A DNA stretch of 39,672 bases from Nitrospira sp. (GTDB lineage Bacteria; Nitrospirota; Nitrospiria; SBBL01; JAADHI01). Location of the stretch: assembly GCA_027020665.1 (NCBI GenBank), contig JALUVJ010000108.1, positions 1 through 39,672 of the forward strand. The letters run 5' to 3'. Below are positions 19,541 to 27,729 of this stretch, piece by piece (within the stretch, counting starts at the first letter, position 1; every line of letters begins with the position of its first letter). A program made the position numbers and the translations under genes. The notes beneath the pieces were generated by a model. The model saw only the letters and a list, made by a program, of their open reading frames with translations, made no database searches and was not told the DNA's origin.

Positions 19541-21064
19541 TTATTTTTCCTCTGCCGCTTGTTTATTTCTTTCGACGAGTGCCTGCCGCGCACAGTCCCG
19601 GTCATCAAAGGGGATGACTTCGGAGCCGATCTGCTGATCGCTTTCGTGTCCTTTTCCGGCAATCAGCACAACATCTCCTGATTGTGCCAGGGTGATGGCG
19701 CGTGCAATGGCTTTGCGACGGTCCGCCATGATTTCGTAATCGGTTCTTTTCCCCGTTTCTGTTTCCTGAGAAGACAAACCTGCTTCAATGTCTTCAATAA
19801 TGTTGAGCGGGGCTTCGCTGCGCGGGTTGTCGGAAGTGAGTATGACGATGTCGCTTTGCGCCGATACCGCACCCATAAGCGGGCGTTTGCCGCGATCACG
19901 ATCCCCGCCGCAACCGAAGCAGGTGATGATTTTTTTCGGCGCGAGGGCCTTGACGGTGTGAATCAGTCTTTCGAGTGCATCGGGGGTATGGGCGTAATCC
20001 ACAATGACGGTGAAATTCTGCCCCAAGTCAATTTTTTCAAATCGTCCCGGCACTTGTTTCAGCGCGGCGATGCCCTCGGCAATTTGTGTCTTGGAGAGAC
20101 CGGAGGCAATACCGACGCCGACGGCGGCCAAGATATTGTAAACATTGTGACGGCCCGAAAGACGGGACACAATTTCAATTTCACCGATAGGGGTTTGTGT
20201 GTGCATCTTGAGCCCGCTTAGAGTCGATTGAAAGTGAGTGGGGTAGAGGGTGTCTTGATGCTCAATGCCGTAGCCCCAAACGCGGCCGGGTCCGGTTTCT
20301 TGTAGTTTTTGTCCCCAGGGGTCGTCTAAATTCACAATCCACCGGCCTTGTGTTTGTCCGAATAAAACTTTTTTTGCGGCGAAATAATCGTCCATCGTGT
20401 CGTGATAATCGAGATGATCCTGCGTTAAATTGGTAAACACGGCGGTTTCAAAGGTGCATCCTGCGACGCGTTCCTGATCCAAGGCATGGGAGGAGACTTC
20501 CATCACAACATCGGTCACGGTGTTTTTTCGCATCTCGGAAAAAATCTTTTGCAGATCCAGCAATCCGGGCGTGGTGTTCTTGGCTTTTTTTTCACATTGC
20601 CCGTAACGATAGGCGATGGTGCTGAGCAGGCCGGTGTTTTTTTCCGCGTGATTGAGCAGTGCTTCGACGAGGTAGGCTGTGGTCGTTTTGCCATTGGTGC
20701 CGGTGATGCCGATGAGATTGAGTTTTGACGCAGGGTAATCGAAAAAATAAGGCGCGAGGTGTTTGAGCGCCTCTTTTGTATCTTCGACTTCGATGAAGGT
20801 TGTTTGCGTGTTTTTTTTACGGTCTTTTGAAATCGGCTGCTGCAAAAGCACGGCGCTGGCCCCGCGGGCGACGGCTTCATCAATATAGTCGTGCCCGTCT
20901 TGCACGCTGCCTTTTAGTGCGACAAACAAGGTGCCGGGTGAAACGGCTTTTGAGTCAATGGCGATGTCATCGACTGTGATATTGGGTTTTCCGAGTAATT
21001 CAATCATGGTTGATTTTTCCGGGCCGGTTTCATTAAAGGTGTTGATCCAATCGTTTAAATTCAC
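19541..21064 (-). CDS. murE: UDP-N-acetylmuramoyl-tripeptide synthetase, probably meso-DAP adding
   Basis: GITGTNGKTTTAYLVEALL, MEVSSHALDQERVAGC, TSDNPRSEAP (DNPR motif of DAP-type MurE). Confidence 0.96.
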   Translation of the reverse strand: MNLNDWINTFNETGPEKSTMIELLGKPNITVDDIAIDSKAVSPGTLFVALKGSVQDGHDYIDEAVARGASAVLLQQPISKDRKKNTQTTFIEVEDTKEALKHLAPYFFDYPASKLNLIGITGTNGKTTTAYLVEALLNHAEKNTGLLSTIAYRYGQCEKKAKNTTPGLLDLQKIFSEMRKNTVTDVVMEVSSHALDQERVAGCTFETAVFTNLTQDHLDYHDTMDDYFAAKKVLFGQTQGRWIVNLDDPWGQKLQETGPGRVWGYGIEHQDTLYPTHFQSTLSGLKMHTQTPIGEIEIVSRLSGRHNVYNILAAVGVGIASGLSKTQIAEGIAALKQVPGRFEKIDLGQNFTVIVDYAHTPDALERLIHTVKALAPKKIITCFGCGGDRDRGKRPLMGAVSAQSDIVILTSDNPRSEAPLNIIEDIEAGLSSQETETGKRTDYEIMADRRKAIARAITLAQSGDVVLIAGKGHESDQQIGSEVIPFDDRDCARQALVERNKQAAEEK

Positions 21065-22875
21065 CGCACCGGGCCGATTTTATAAACGGCATCCCGAATC
21101 AAAACCTCTGTGTGTTTTGATGTCCGGACCATTTTGGCTTTGTTTTCGGTGACCTGTGTGGGCGGAATTTCTGCGGGGGGATCGGCCTTGGGTGCTATTT
21201 TCAAATAGTGCATGATTTCTTTTGCGATGTTTGAAAAAACGGGTGCGGCGATTTCACCGCCCCAGCCTTTGCCTTCCGGTTCATCCACCATGACTAAAAT
21301 GGTGACCGCGGGATCTTCGGCGGGAAGATAACCGACAAAGGAACTCACAAACTTGTCGGGAGAATAACGCCGCGTTTCCGGATCGATTTTTTGCGCGGTG
21401 CCGGTTTTGCCGACGACGGTGTAGCCCGGCACGGCGGCACGGATGGCGGTGCCGGTCTCTGAAACGACGCTTTTTAAGATGTTTGTCATTTCGTGTGCGG
21501 TTTTTTCGGAAAGTACGCGGCGTTTGATGCGGGGCGGACTCCTGTCTTCGCCGTTTTTACCTCGAACTTCGCGAATAATTTTAGGACTCATGAGATAACC
21601 GCCGTTGGCCGTAACGGATGTCGCGGTCACCATTTGCAAGGGCGTGACGCCGATTTCCTGCCCAATGGCGATGGAAGCCAGGGAGCGCCCGGACCAATCG
21701 CGGGTGTCGCGCAGCAGGCCGGGAGATTCTCCATGCAATTCAATGCCGAGCCGTTCTCCGAAACCAAAAGCATGCGCGTAGCCTGAAAGCCGTTTGGGAC
21801 CGAGTACTTCAGCGATTTTGATGGTGCCGATGTTGCTGGAGTGTGCAATGACCTGACGAAAGGAGATGACGCCGAAAGGATCATGGTCGTGAATCGTCGT
21901 GCCGCGCACTCGATACTTGCCTTCTTCGCAATCGATGAGGTCGTCGGGGGTGACGAGGTTTTCTTCGAGCGCGGCGGCGGCAGTGATGATTTTAAAGGTT
22001 GAGCCGGGTTCGTAAAAATCGGCAATGGCCCGGTTGCGCCACTGCGCCGGGCTTGATGTCCTGACTTTGTTGGGATTGAACGCGGGCTGAACGGCCATTG
22101 AAAGGATTTCACCGTTCCAGGGGTTCATCACGATGGCCGTGCCGCCTTTCGCACCGCTGGCTTTAACCATGCGTTGTAACTCGCGTTCACTGATGTGTTG
22201 AATGTTTTCGTCAACGGTGAGGTGAAGGTCTTTGCCGGGCGTGGGGTCGATGTATTGTAAACCCTTTGGAAAGACGGATTGGCCGTGGGCATCGCGTTCC
22301 AGAATAATCGCTCCTTCCGTGCCGCGCAGGATGTGATCATGTTTTTTTTCGATGCCTTCCAGGCCTTGATTGTCGAGTCCGGCGAAACCGAGCAAGTGTC
22401 CAAAAAGGGCTTCTTTGGGATAAACCCGTTTGCTTTCCATTACGGAGCGAAGCCCTTTGATGTTCAAAGCTTCGATTTTCGCCATTTGTTCGAGGCCGAT
22501 TTTACGTTCAAGCCAGACAAAAGCTCCTTTTCTTTTGAGTTTGCGCAAGAGGCGGTCGGGGCGGACATTGAGTATTCGGGCCAATTTTTGTGCTGTTTTT
22601 TGCGGGTTTTCAATTTCACCGGGAATGGCATAAAGAGAGGGACGGTCAACATTCATGGCCAAAATATTGCCGTTTCGGTCGTAAATTGTGCCGCGTTCGG
22701 GTTCAAGTTTAACGGTTTTCTCCTGTGCCCGGTCGGCGCGCGCAAGCCAGGTGTCGTGTTCGATCCCCTGAATGAAAATCAGGCGAAGGAGTACGAGTGC
22801 AAAACCTGCGAGCAGGACGAAACGGACCGCATGCAGCGAAGCCGGTTTTGTTGAATCTGTGTCGTGTTGCGCCAT
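21061..22875 (-). CDS. ftsI: Division-specific class B penicillin-binding protein (FtsI/PBP3-like)
   Basis: EPERGTIYDRNGNILAMNVDRPSLYA, EPGSTFKIITAAAALEE (STFK), SSN, VVGKTGTAQK; ATGA overlap with murE. Confidence 0.95.
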   Translation of the reverse strand: MAQHDTDSTKPASLHAVRFVLLAGFALVLLRLIFIQGIEHDTWLARADRAQEKTVKLEPERGTIYDRNGNILAMNVDRPSLYAIPGEIENPQKTAQKLARILNVRPDRLLRKLKRKGAFVWLERKIGLEQMAKIEALNIKGLRSVMESKRVYPKEALFGHLLGFAGLDNQGLEGIEKKHDHILRGTEGAIILERDAHGQSVFPKGLQYIDPTPGKDLHLTVDENIQHISERELQRMVKASGAKGGTAIVMNPWNGEILSMAVQPAFNPNKVRTSSPAQWRNRAIADFYEPGSTFKIITAAAALEENLVTPDDLIDCEEGKYRVRGTTIHDHDPFGVISFRQVIAHSSNIGTIKIAEVLGPKRLSGYAHAFGFGERLGIELHGESPGLLRDTRDWSGRSLASIAIGQEIGVTPLQMVTATSVTANGGYLMSPKIIREVRGKNGEDRSPPRIKRRVLSEKTAHEMTNILKSVVSETGTAIRAAVPGYTVVGKTGTAQKIDPETRRYSPDKFVSSFVGYLPAEDPAVTILVMVDEPEGKGWGGEIAAPVFSNIAKEIMHYLKIAPKADPPAEIPPTQVTENKAKMVRTSKHTEVLIRDAVYKIGPVR

Positions 22876-22919
22876 AAACTTCCCTCTCAGGTCAAATTCG
22901 CTGAGTGGATCTGACGAAG

Positions 22920-23219
22920 TTAGTCTTTGTTCAACCGTCGATCTAGCGCTTGTGCGGTGATGTAGACCCGTTGTTCGGGCTCGGCGTGTTTCATGCCGAG
23001 TTCCGTGAGGGCGATCTGCTCAATCCGGTCGAGCGCGCTGAGGCGTTCGACCTGAACCCGCAGTTCTTTTCGGTGGCGAAGGAGCGCATGCTTTTCTTTC
23101 TGAAGGATTTCGGTTTCGTATCCGATCTTAATGATGTCGTTTCTCTGCCAAACGGAGAGAAAGGAGACAAGTACGATCGGTGTGATTAATATGAGTGCGA
23201 CGGTGAATCTGTTTATCAT
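22920..23219 (-). CDS. ftsL: FtsL-like bitopic division protein
   Basis: Small single-TM coiled-coil protein (LIEQ/LSALDRIEQIALTELGM) between rsmH and ftsI; ATG at 23219, ORF track uses TTG at 23243. Confidence 0.8.
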   Translation of the reverse strand: MINRFTVALILITPIVLVSFLSVWQRNDIIKIGYETEILQKEKHALLRHRKELRVQVERLSALDRIEQIALTELGMKHAEPEQRVYITAQALDRRLNKD

Positions 23220-23226
23220 GTTTTTC

Positions 23227-24171
23227 TCAAGCCGCCCGTTCAAGTACGCGCAGTTTGGCGCTGCGTGCGCGCCGATTTCGCGAAATTTCGTCGGGGCCGG
23301 CGGTGATCGGTTTTTTATAAAGATTGATGTATTTAGGTTTTGAACGATATTTTGTTTCTTTTTCCCATCCGCGAAAGCAGTGTTTTACCGCGCGGTCTTC
23401 TAAAGAATGAAAAGAAATCACCACAAGTCTTCCGCCGCAGGCCAAGCGCGAGATTGCGGCTTTCAAGCCGGCTTCGATTTGTTCGATCTCATGATTGACG
23501 GCCATGCGAAGGGCTTGAAAGGTGCGCGTTGCGGGATGGATGCGGCCATGCCGGGCCTTTCTCGGTGTGGCGCGCCAGATGATGTTTTCCAATTCTTCCG
23601 TGCGTGTGATTTGTTTTTCTTCTTCTCTAAAACGCACGATCCGGGATGCGATGCGCGAGGCCCATCGCTCTTCTCCGAGTGTTTTGATGAGCAGGGTCAG
23701 TTCTTTTTCCGGAAGCCGATTGACCAGGTCGGCGGCGGTTTCTCCCGATTCGGAATCCATCCGCATGTCCAAGGGGCCTGCTTTCTGAAAAGAGAAACCC
23801 CGCTCGGCGGTATCGAGTTGATAGGACGAGATGCCGAAATCAAACAAAATGCCGTCCGCGGTTTCGATTTGGAGTGTGGCCATGATCTTGCCCAGTTCTT
23901 TAAATGCCCCTTTTTGCAAAGTCAGGCGATTTTTAAAACCCTTGAGGCGTTCGGTTGCCAATTTAAGGGCCGCTCCGTCCCGGTCGATGCCGATGACTTT
24001 TCCGTGGGGGGCGCTGGCATTTAAAATGGCTTCGGTATGTCCACCCGGACCCAAGGTGCAATCGACATAGGTTTTTCCCGGCATTTCTTGACTCGATTGA
24101 CAATTGAGGCCTTCCAAAACTTCATCAACCATGACGGGCAGATGTTTGTTTTTTACGGTAGCGTGTGACAC
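23227..24171 (-). CDS. rsmH: 16S rRNA (cytosine1402-N4)-methyltransferase
   Basis: HLPVMVDEVLEGL, YVDCTLGPGGHTEAIL, DGILFDFGISSYQLD, RTFQALRMAVNHEI, FHSLEDRAVKHCF. Confidence 0.97.
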   Translation of the reverse strand: MSHATVKNKHLPVMVDEVLEGLNCQSSQEMPGKTYVDCTLGPGGHTEAILNASAPHGKVIGIDRDGAALKLATERLKGFKNRLTLQKGAFKELGKIMATLQIETADGILFDFGISSYQLDTAERGFSFQKAGPLDMRMDSESGETAADLVNRLPEKELTLLIKTLGEERWASRIASRIVRFREEEKQITRTEELENIIWRATPRKARHGRIHPATRTFQALRMAVNHEIEQIEAGLKAAISRLACGGRLVVISFHSLEDRAVKHCFRGWEKETKYRSKPKYINLYKKPITAGPDEISRNRRARSAKLRVLERAA

Positions 24172-24190
24172 GAATAATCCCTAAAACGGC

Positions 24191-24637
24191 TCAAACGCCA
24201 AAGGCGGCCAAGCCTTTTTGAATGCTCCCGAAATTCCCTGAGGTGCGTCTAAAGACGGCAGCCCATTTTTCCGGATGCCAAATCTCGAATTTGCTGTTAT
24301 TGCCGACCAGGTAAGTATCTCCGGACAAACCGGCGTGTTCACGCAGGTTTTGCGGAATGAGGATGCGTCCTTGTTTGTCTAGGCTGCATTCTGTGGCGCC
24401 GGAAAAAAGGAGACGTCTGTAATCGGATACTTCTTGATTCATGGCGGGCAACTGTTCTATCTTTTCTATAAGACGATCCCACTCAGGACGCGTGTAGACG
24501 ACAAGGCAGGACTCCAGGCCGGTGGCGAGGTATATGACCCCCTTTGGATCCTTCTTATTGATGGTTTCGCGATATTTGACCGGAATGCTTAAGCGGCCTT
24601 TTGTATCGATGGTATGGGTGAAACGTCCTAAAAACAC
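24191..24637 (-). CDS. mraZ: Transcriptional regulator MraZ
   Basis: MFLGRFTHTIDTKGRLSIPVKYR and DKQGRILIPQNLREHAGL (two AbrB-like repeats); head of dcw cluster. Confidence 0.96.
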   Translation of the reverse strand: MFLGRFTHTIDTKGRLSIPVKYRETINKKDPKGVIYLATGLESCLVVYTRPEWDRLIEKIEQLPAMNQEVSDYRRLLFSGATECSLDKQGRILIPQNLREHAGLSGDTYLVGNNSKFEIWHPEKWAAVFRRTSGNFGSIQKGLAAFGV

Positions 24638-24662
24638 CCCGGCCTGCTCCTATTTTTGGGTT

Positions 24663-24692
24663 TTTGTTTCACTATTACCCACAATTCCCCAC
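24663..24692 (-). promoter_or_regulatory. MraZ-binding box: three 10-nt phased repeats
   Basis: - strand reads GTGGGGAATT GTGGGTAATA GTGAAACAAA directly upstream of mraZ; matches the known TGGG-type repeats at 10-nt spacing. Confidence 0.85.
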
Positions 24693-24703
24693 CTCTGTTT
24701 TTG

Positions 24704-24731
24704 ATTATAGGATGTATTTGGCGAATGTCAA
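24704..24731 (-). promoter_or_regulatory. Sigma70-type promoter of the dcw cluster
   Basis: - strand TTGACA (24731-24726), 16-nt spacer, TATAAT (24709-24704), just upstream of the MraZ repeats. Confidence 0.85.
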
Positions 24732-24847
24732 TAGTAAAAAAGCGATAAAAGCCTAAAACGTCTTACTTTTTTACCGTATTGGAATCGGGCTTGCAGTTAA
24801 GAAAAAATCGGAGTGCTTTTCAGCGTTGGAGCAAGCTTATAAAAGGA

Positions 24848-24879
24848 AAGCCGATAAAGAATAGGTCTTTTGTCGGCTT
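24848..24879 (-). terminator. Putative intrinsic terminator of the repeat lipoprotein gene
   Basis: - strand AAGCCGA-CA-AAAGA-CCTAT-TCTTT-A-TCGGCTT hairpin followed by TCCTTTT; U-tract is imperfect. Confidence 0.5.
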
Positions 24880-24906
24880 ATGTTGATGCTGTCGGGGGAG
24901 TGAAGT

Positions 24907-26940
24907 TTATTGAAAGCGGTTGGATTGCACGTTTGTCGTGGTCCCGTCGTTCTGAGTCCAGACCGCGATGGCGGTGCCGTTTGCGTCCAAAGTGATTTGT
25001 GGAAATCCTGCATTGCCGAGATCGTCTGTCTCAAGTTTTTCTGCCGTTTGCCAGTTTCCGGCTTGTGTGTAGCGGCTGGCCCAGACATTGTCAAAGCTGT
25101 CTCCACTGTTTAGCTGAGCCCAGACCGCGATGGCATTGCCATTCGGGTCAAAAGTGACTTGAGGAAACCCCACGTTCGATACTGTTCCGGTCTCCAAGGG
25201 GGCCGGTGCGTCCCAAAGCGCCGTGCTGATATTGAAGCGGCTTGAGAAAATATGGAAGACTGAACCGTCAGACTGGCGCCAGAGGGCAAAAGCATTGCCT
25301 TGGGAGTCGACGGCGATTTCAGGCGTGAAGGCCTGGGTCGTTTCCGTATCGATGACAAGAGGCGGGGCGGCCCAGCCCGTTCCGGGCACGAAACGGTTAC
25401 TCATAACGTTGATTGCGCTTCCATCATCCTGAAGCCAAACCGCGATGGCTCGGCCGCTTTCATCCATTGCGATTTTGGGAATGCCGGCATCTCCGGCGTT
25501 GTCGAATTCGATGGCTTCCGCTGTTCCCCAGGAACTGCCGTCGAATCTGTTTGCAAAGATGCTAAATTGTGTGCCGTCAGACTGTTCCCAGACCGCAATG
25601 CCATTTCCATTCCGATCAACGGCAATTTGTGGCGCCTGTGCATCGTTATTTTCCGTTTCAATCGGGGTTGCCGTCGTGTCCCAAGTGCCGAGTTCTGCAT
25701 TAAAGCGCTTGCTCATGATGTTAAAAAATGATCCGTCGAATTGCCGCCAAACGGCGATGACATTTCCGTTTCCATCTACAGCGATTTGAGGGGAGTCCGC
25801 AGACCCTGTGTTGTCTGTTTCGATGCGATACGCCGCTTCCCATAAGCCTGTCGCCGCATTGAATCGGTTGGCCCAAATGTCATTTTGTGTTCCGTCACTC
25901 TGTTGCCAGACGGCGATGGCGTTTCCGTCCGAATCAAGCGCGACTTGAGGAAATCGTGCATGACCGGCATCGACGGATTCGATTAATTGGGGAGTGCCCC
26001 AACCGACTCCTTTGACATAACGGTTGGCCCAGATATTATCCGGGCCGGATGTGCCGATGTTCGTCTGAGACCAAACCGCAAGGGCATTTCCGTTTGCATT
26101 CACGGCGATTTGAGGCGAAGCGGCGTTGTTCAGTGGATCGTTTACGCTATTTAGATCTACTCCCTCGGCATTACCCCAAGTGCCGTCAGCCGTTGTAAAG
26201 GTCCAAGTATGCGGCGCGACGAGTGTTTCCCCCAAGATTCCGGTGATGCTTGTATTGAGTGTCGCGGTATAATTTGCGGCGAGTGCGAGGGGCTGTGTGG
26301 CTGTAAAACGTGCTTCAAAAACGGGTGCGGCTTCTGTATAGCCGACTGAGCCTGCGACAGAACCTGTCATCCCGCTTAAGGTAAAGTTAAGATCGGTGAA
26401 GGAGGCCGCATCCATCGGTTGGCTGAATGTTGCGGACACGCTGCTGTTTAGGGCGACGGCTGTCGCATTTTCAGCCGGTTGGGTTGTAAGTACGGCGGGG
26501 GGGATATTGACGGTAAGTTCGGGCGGAAAGACGATGTTTGTATTTTGACCCGCGATGATTTCGGCTTCCGATGCGGCGGTGGCGATGAGGGCGCCATCTA
26601 AAAAATATTGGATGATAAAGCTGTGGGTGCCCGGGCTCAGCGCGCCGGTTGTGGCAGTGACGCGATCGTTTTCCAGATCAACGGTCATGTCGATGGGGGT
26701 GCCGCCATTCACAATGAGTTGCGCGGTGATATTTTTTCCGCTTTGATGTTTTTTTAGTGCCGAAGGCAAGGGCAGGGTAAAACCGCCATCGGGTGTTTGT
26801 GTGGCGATGCGGGCTTGTTTCGGGCTTTTTCCGCATTGCGTCAGGAAAAGAGACAAGATCAGGAGGAGACAGAAGGCGGCGTCGGGTTTTCCGGAGCGTG
26901 TGTCTTGAATGCCTGAATGTATGTTAGGGCGTGCCTTCAC
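24907..26940 (-). CDS. Putative lipoprotein with Ig-like (Big_5-type) domain and eight C-terminal ~53-aa repeats
   Basis: Lipobox-like LSLFLTQC after a GTG start at 26940 (ORF extends to 27093); PAENATAVALNSSVSATFSQPMD... Ig-like; repeats PQIAVDxNGNAIAVWxQxDGTxxNIxxNRF. Confidence 0.75.
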   Translation of the reverse strand: MKARPNIHSGIQDTRSGKPDAAFCLLLILSLFLTQCGKSPKQARIATQTPDGGFTLPLPSALKKHQSGKNITAQLIVNGGTPIDMTVDLENDRVTATTGALSPGTHSFIIQYFLDGALIATAASEAEIIAGQNTNIVFPPELTVNIPPAVLTTQPAENATAVALNSSVSATFSQPMDAASFTDLNFTLSGMTGSVAGSVGYTEAAPVFEARFTATQPLALAANYTATLNTSITGILGETLVAPHTWTFTTADGTWGNAEGVDLNSVNDPLNNAASPQIAVNANGNALAVWSQTNIGTSGPDNIWANRYVKGVGWGTPQLIESVDAGHARFPQVALDSDGNAIAVWQQSDGTQNDIWANRFNAATGLWEAAYRIETDNTGSADSPQIAVDGNGNVIAVWRQFDGSFFNIMSKRFNAELGTWDTTATPIETENNDAQAPQIAVDRNGNGIAVWEQSDGTQFSIFANRFDGSSWGTAEAIEFDNAGDAGIPKIAMDESGRAIAVWLQDDGSAINVMSNRFVPGTGWAAPPLVIDTETTQAFTPEIAVDSQGNAFALWRQSDGSVFHIFSSRFNISTALWDAPAPLETGTVSNVGFPQVTFDPNGNAIAVWAQLNSGDSFDNVWASRYTQAGNWQTAEKLETDDLGNAGFPQITLDANGTAIAVWTQNDGTTTNVQSNRFQ
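24910..26178 (-). repeat. Eight tandem protein repeats (48-59 aa each), degenerate at DNA level
   Basis: Manual alignment starting at W: WGNAEGV.., WGTPQLI.., WEAAYRI.., WDTTATP.., WGTAEAI.., WAAPPLV.., WDAPAPL.., WQTAEKL..; each contains a (V/L)WxQ core. Confidence 0.85.
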
Positions 26941-26972
26941 TTTGTCCTTGTCTTTATAAATGCAGGGATGAT

Positions 26973-27662
26973 TTAGGGAATGCCTGCCGATACGGTTCCG
27001 GTGCCTGTGTTTGGCCGGGCCGGGCTGCTGCTTCCGCTGCCGCCTGCGGCGATGCCGCCAGCGATTACACCGACGGCAATGGTCCAAACCCACCAGCGTT
27101 TGTACCAGGGTTTTTCTTTTAGATTCGTTTCGCTTTCCGTGTCCGATGCCGTGCTGAGCCGAAAGCCTTTTTTTCCCGGGGGCAGGATGGCGGTGTTGAT
27201 ATCGGAATTTCGATCTATTTGCCCTGCGGGTGCCTTAAGTTCGACAATGAGCGGTGTGTTCGGCATGCCTTGTGTGGCGGTGTTGCCTGCTGTGTCGGAG
27301 GCTTGAATGTAATATTCCATGCCGGGCCGCCGGACGAAGCGTCGGGGAATAATGGCCAAGTATGTTGTATTGCCGATCCATTCCATCTTAAGGGTGTTGT
27401 ACTCTTTTCCGCCTGCGGTTCTATAAAACAGCAGGACCTTGTTTACGGTGCGATTGTCCTTCACCCTTGCCTGAACGATAATAGGGTCATCCAGCTTCAG
27501 TGCCGCTTTAAAGGGATCGTGTTGTATCGCGGGCGGAAAACGATCCGCCGTGTTCGGATTTTGGGCCAAAAGCGGAGTCAAGGGCGGGAAAAAGAAGGTG
27601 TGGATTGAGATCAAGAGAAATGCAATCGCCTGTTTGTTCTGTTTTTTTATGTTGATGTTCAT
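26973..27662 (-). CDS. Secreted/membrane-anchored protein with Ig-like ectodomain and C-terminal TM plus Gly/Ser-rich tail
   Basis: N-terminal signal sequence; DPIIVQARVKDNRTVNKVLLFYRT...GMEYYIQASDTAGNTATQG; KPWYKRWWVWTIAVGVIAGGIAAGGSGSSSPARP. Confidence 0.7.
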   Translation of the reverse strand: MNINIKKQNKQAIAFLLISIHTFFFPPLTPLLAQNPNTADRFPPAIQHDPFKAALKLDDPIIVQARVKDNRTVNKVLLFYRTAGGKEYNTLKMEWIGNTTYLAIIPRRFVRRPGMEYYIQASDTAGNTATQGMPNTPLIVELKAPAGQIDRNSDINTAILPPGKKGFRLSTASDTESETNLKEKPWYKRWWVWTIAVGVIAGGIAAGGSGSSSPARPNTGTGTVSAGIP

Positions 27663-27729
27663 ATGAATAGTTTAATTTAATCCTGATATTTTGCAAATTT
27701 TAAATAAATATTACGTGTTTGTTTTGGAT

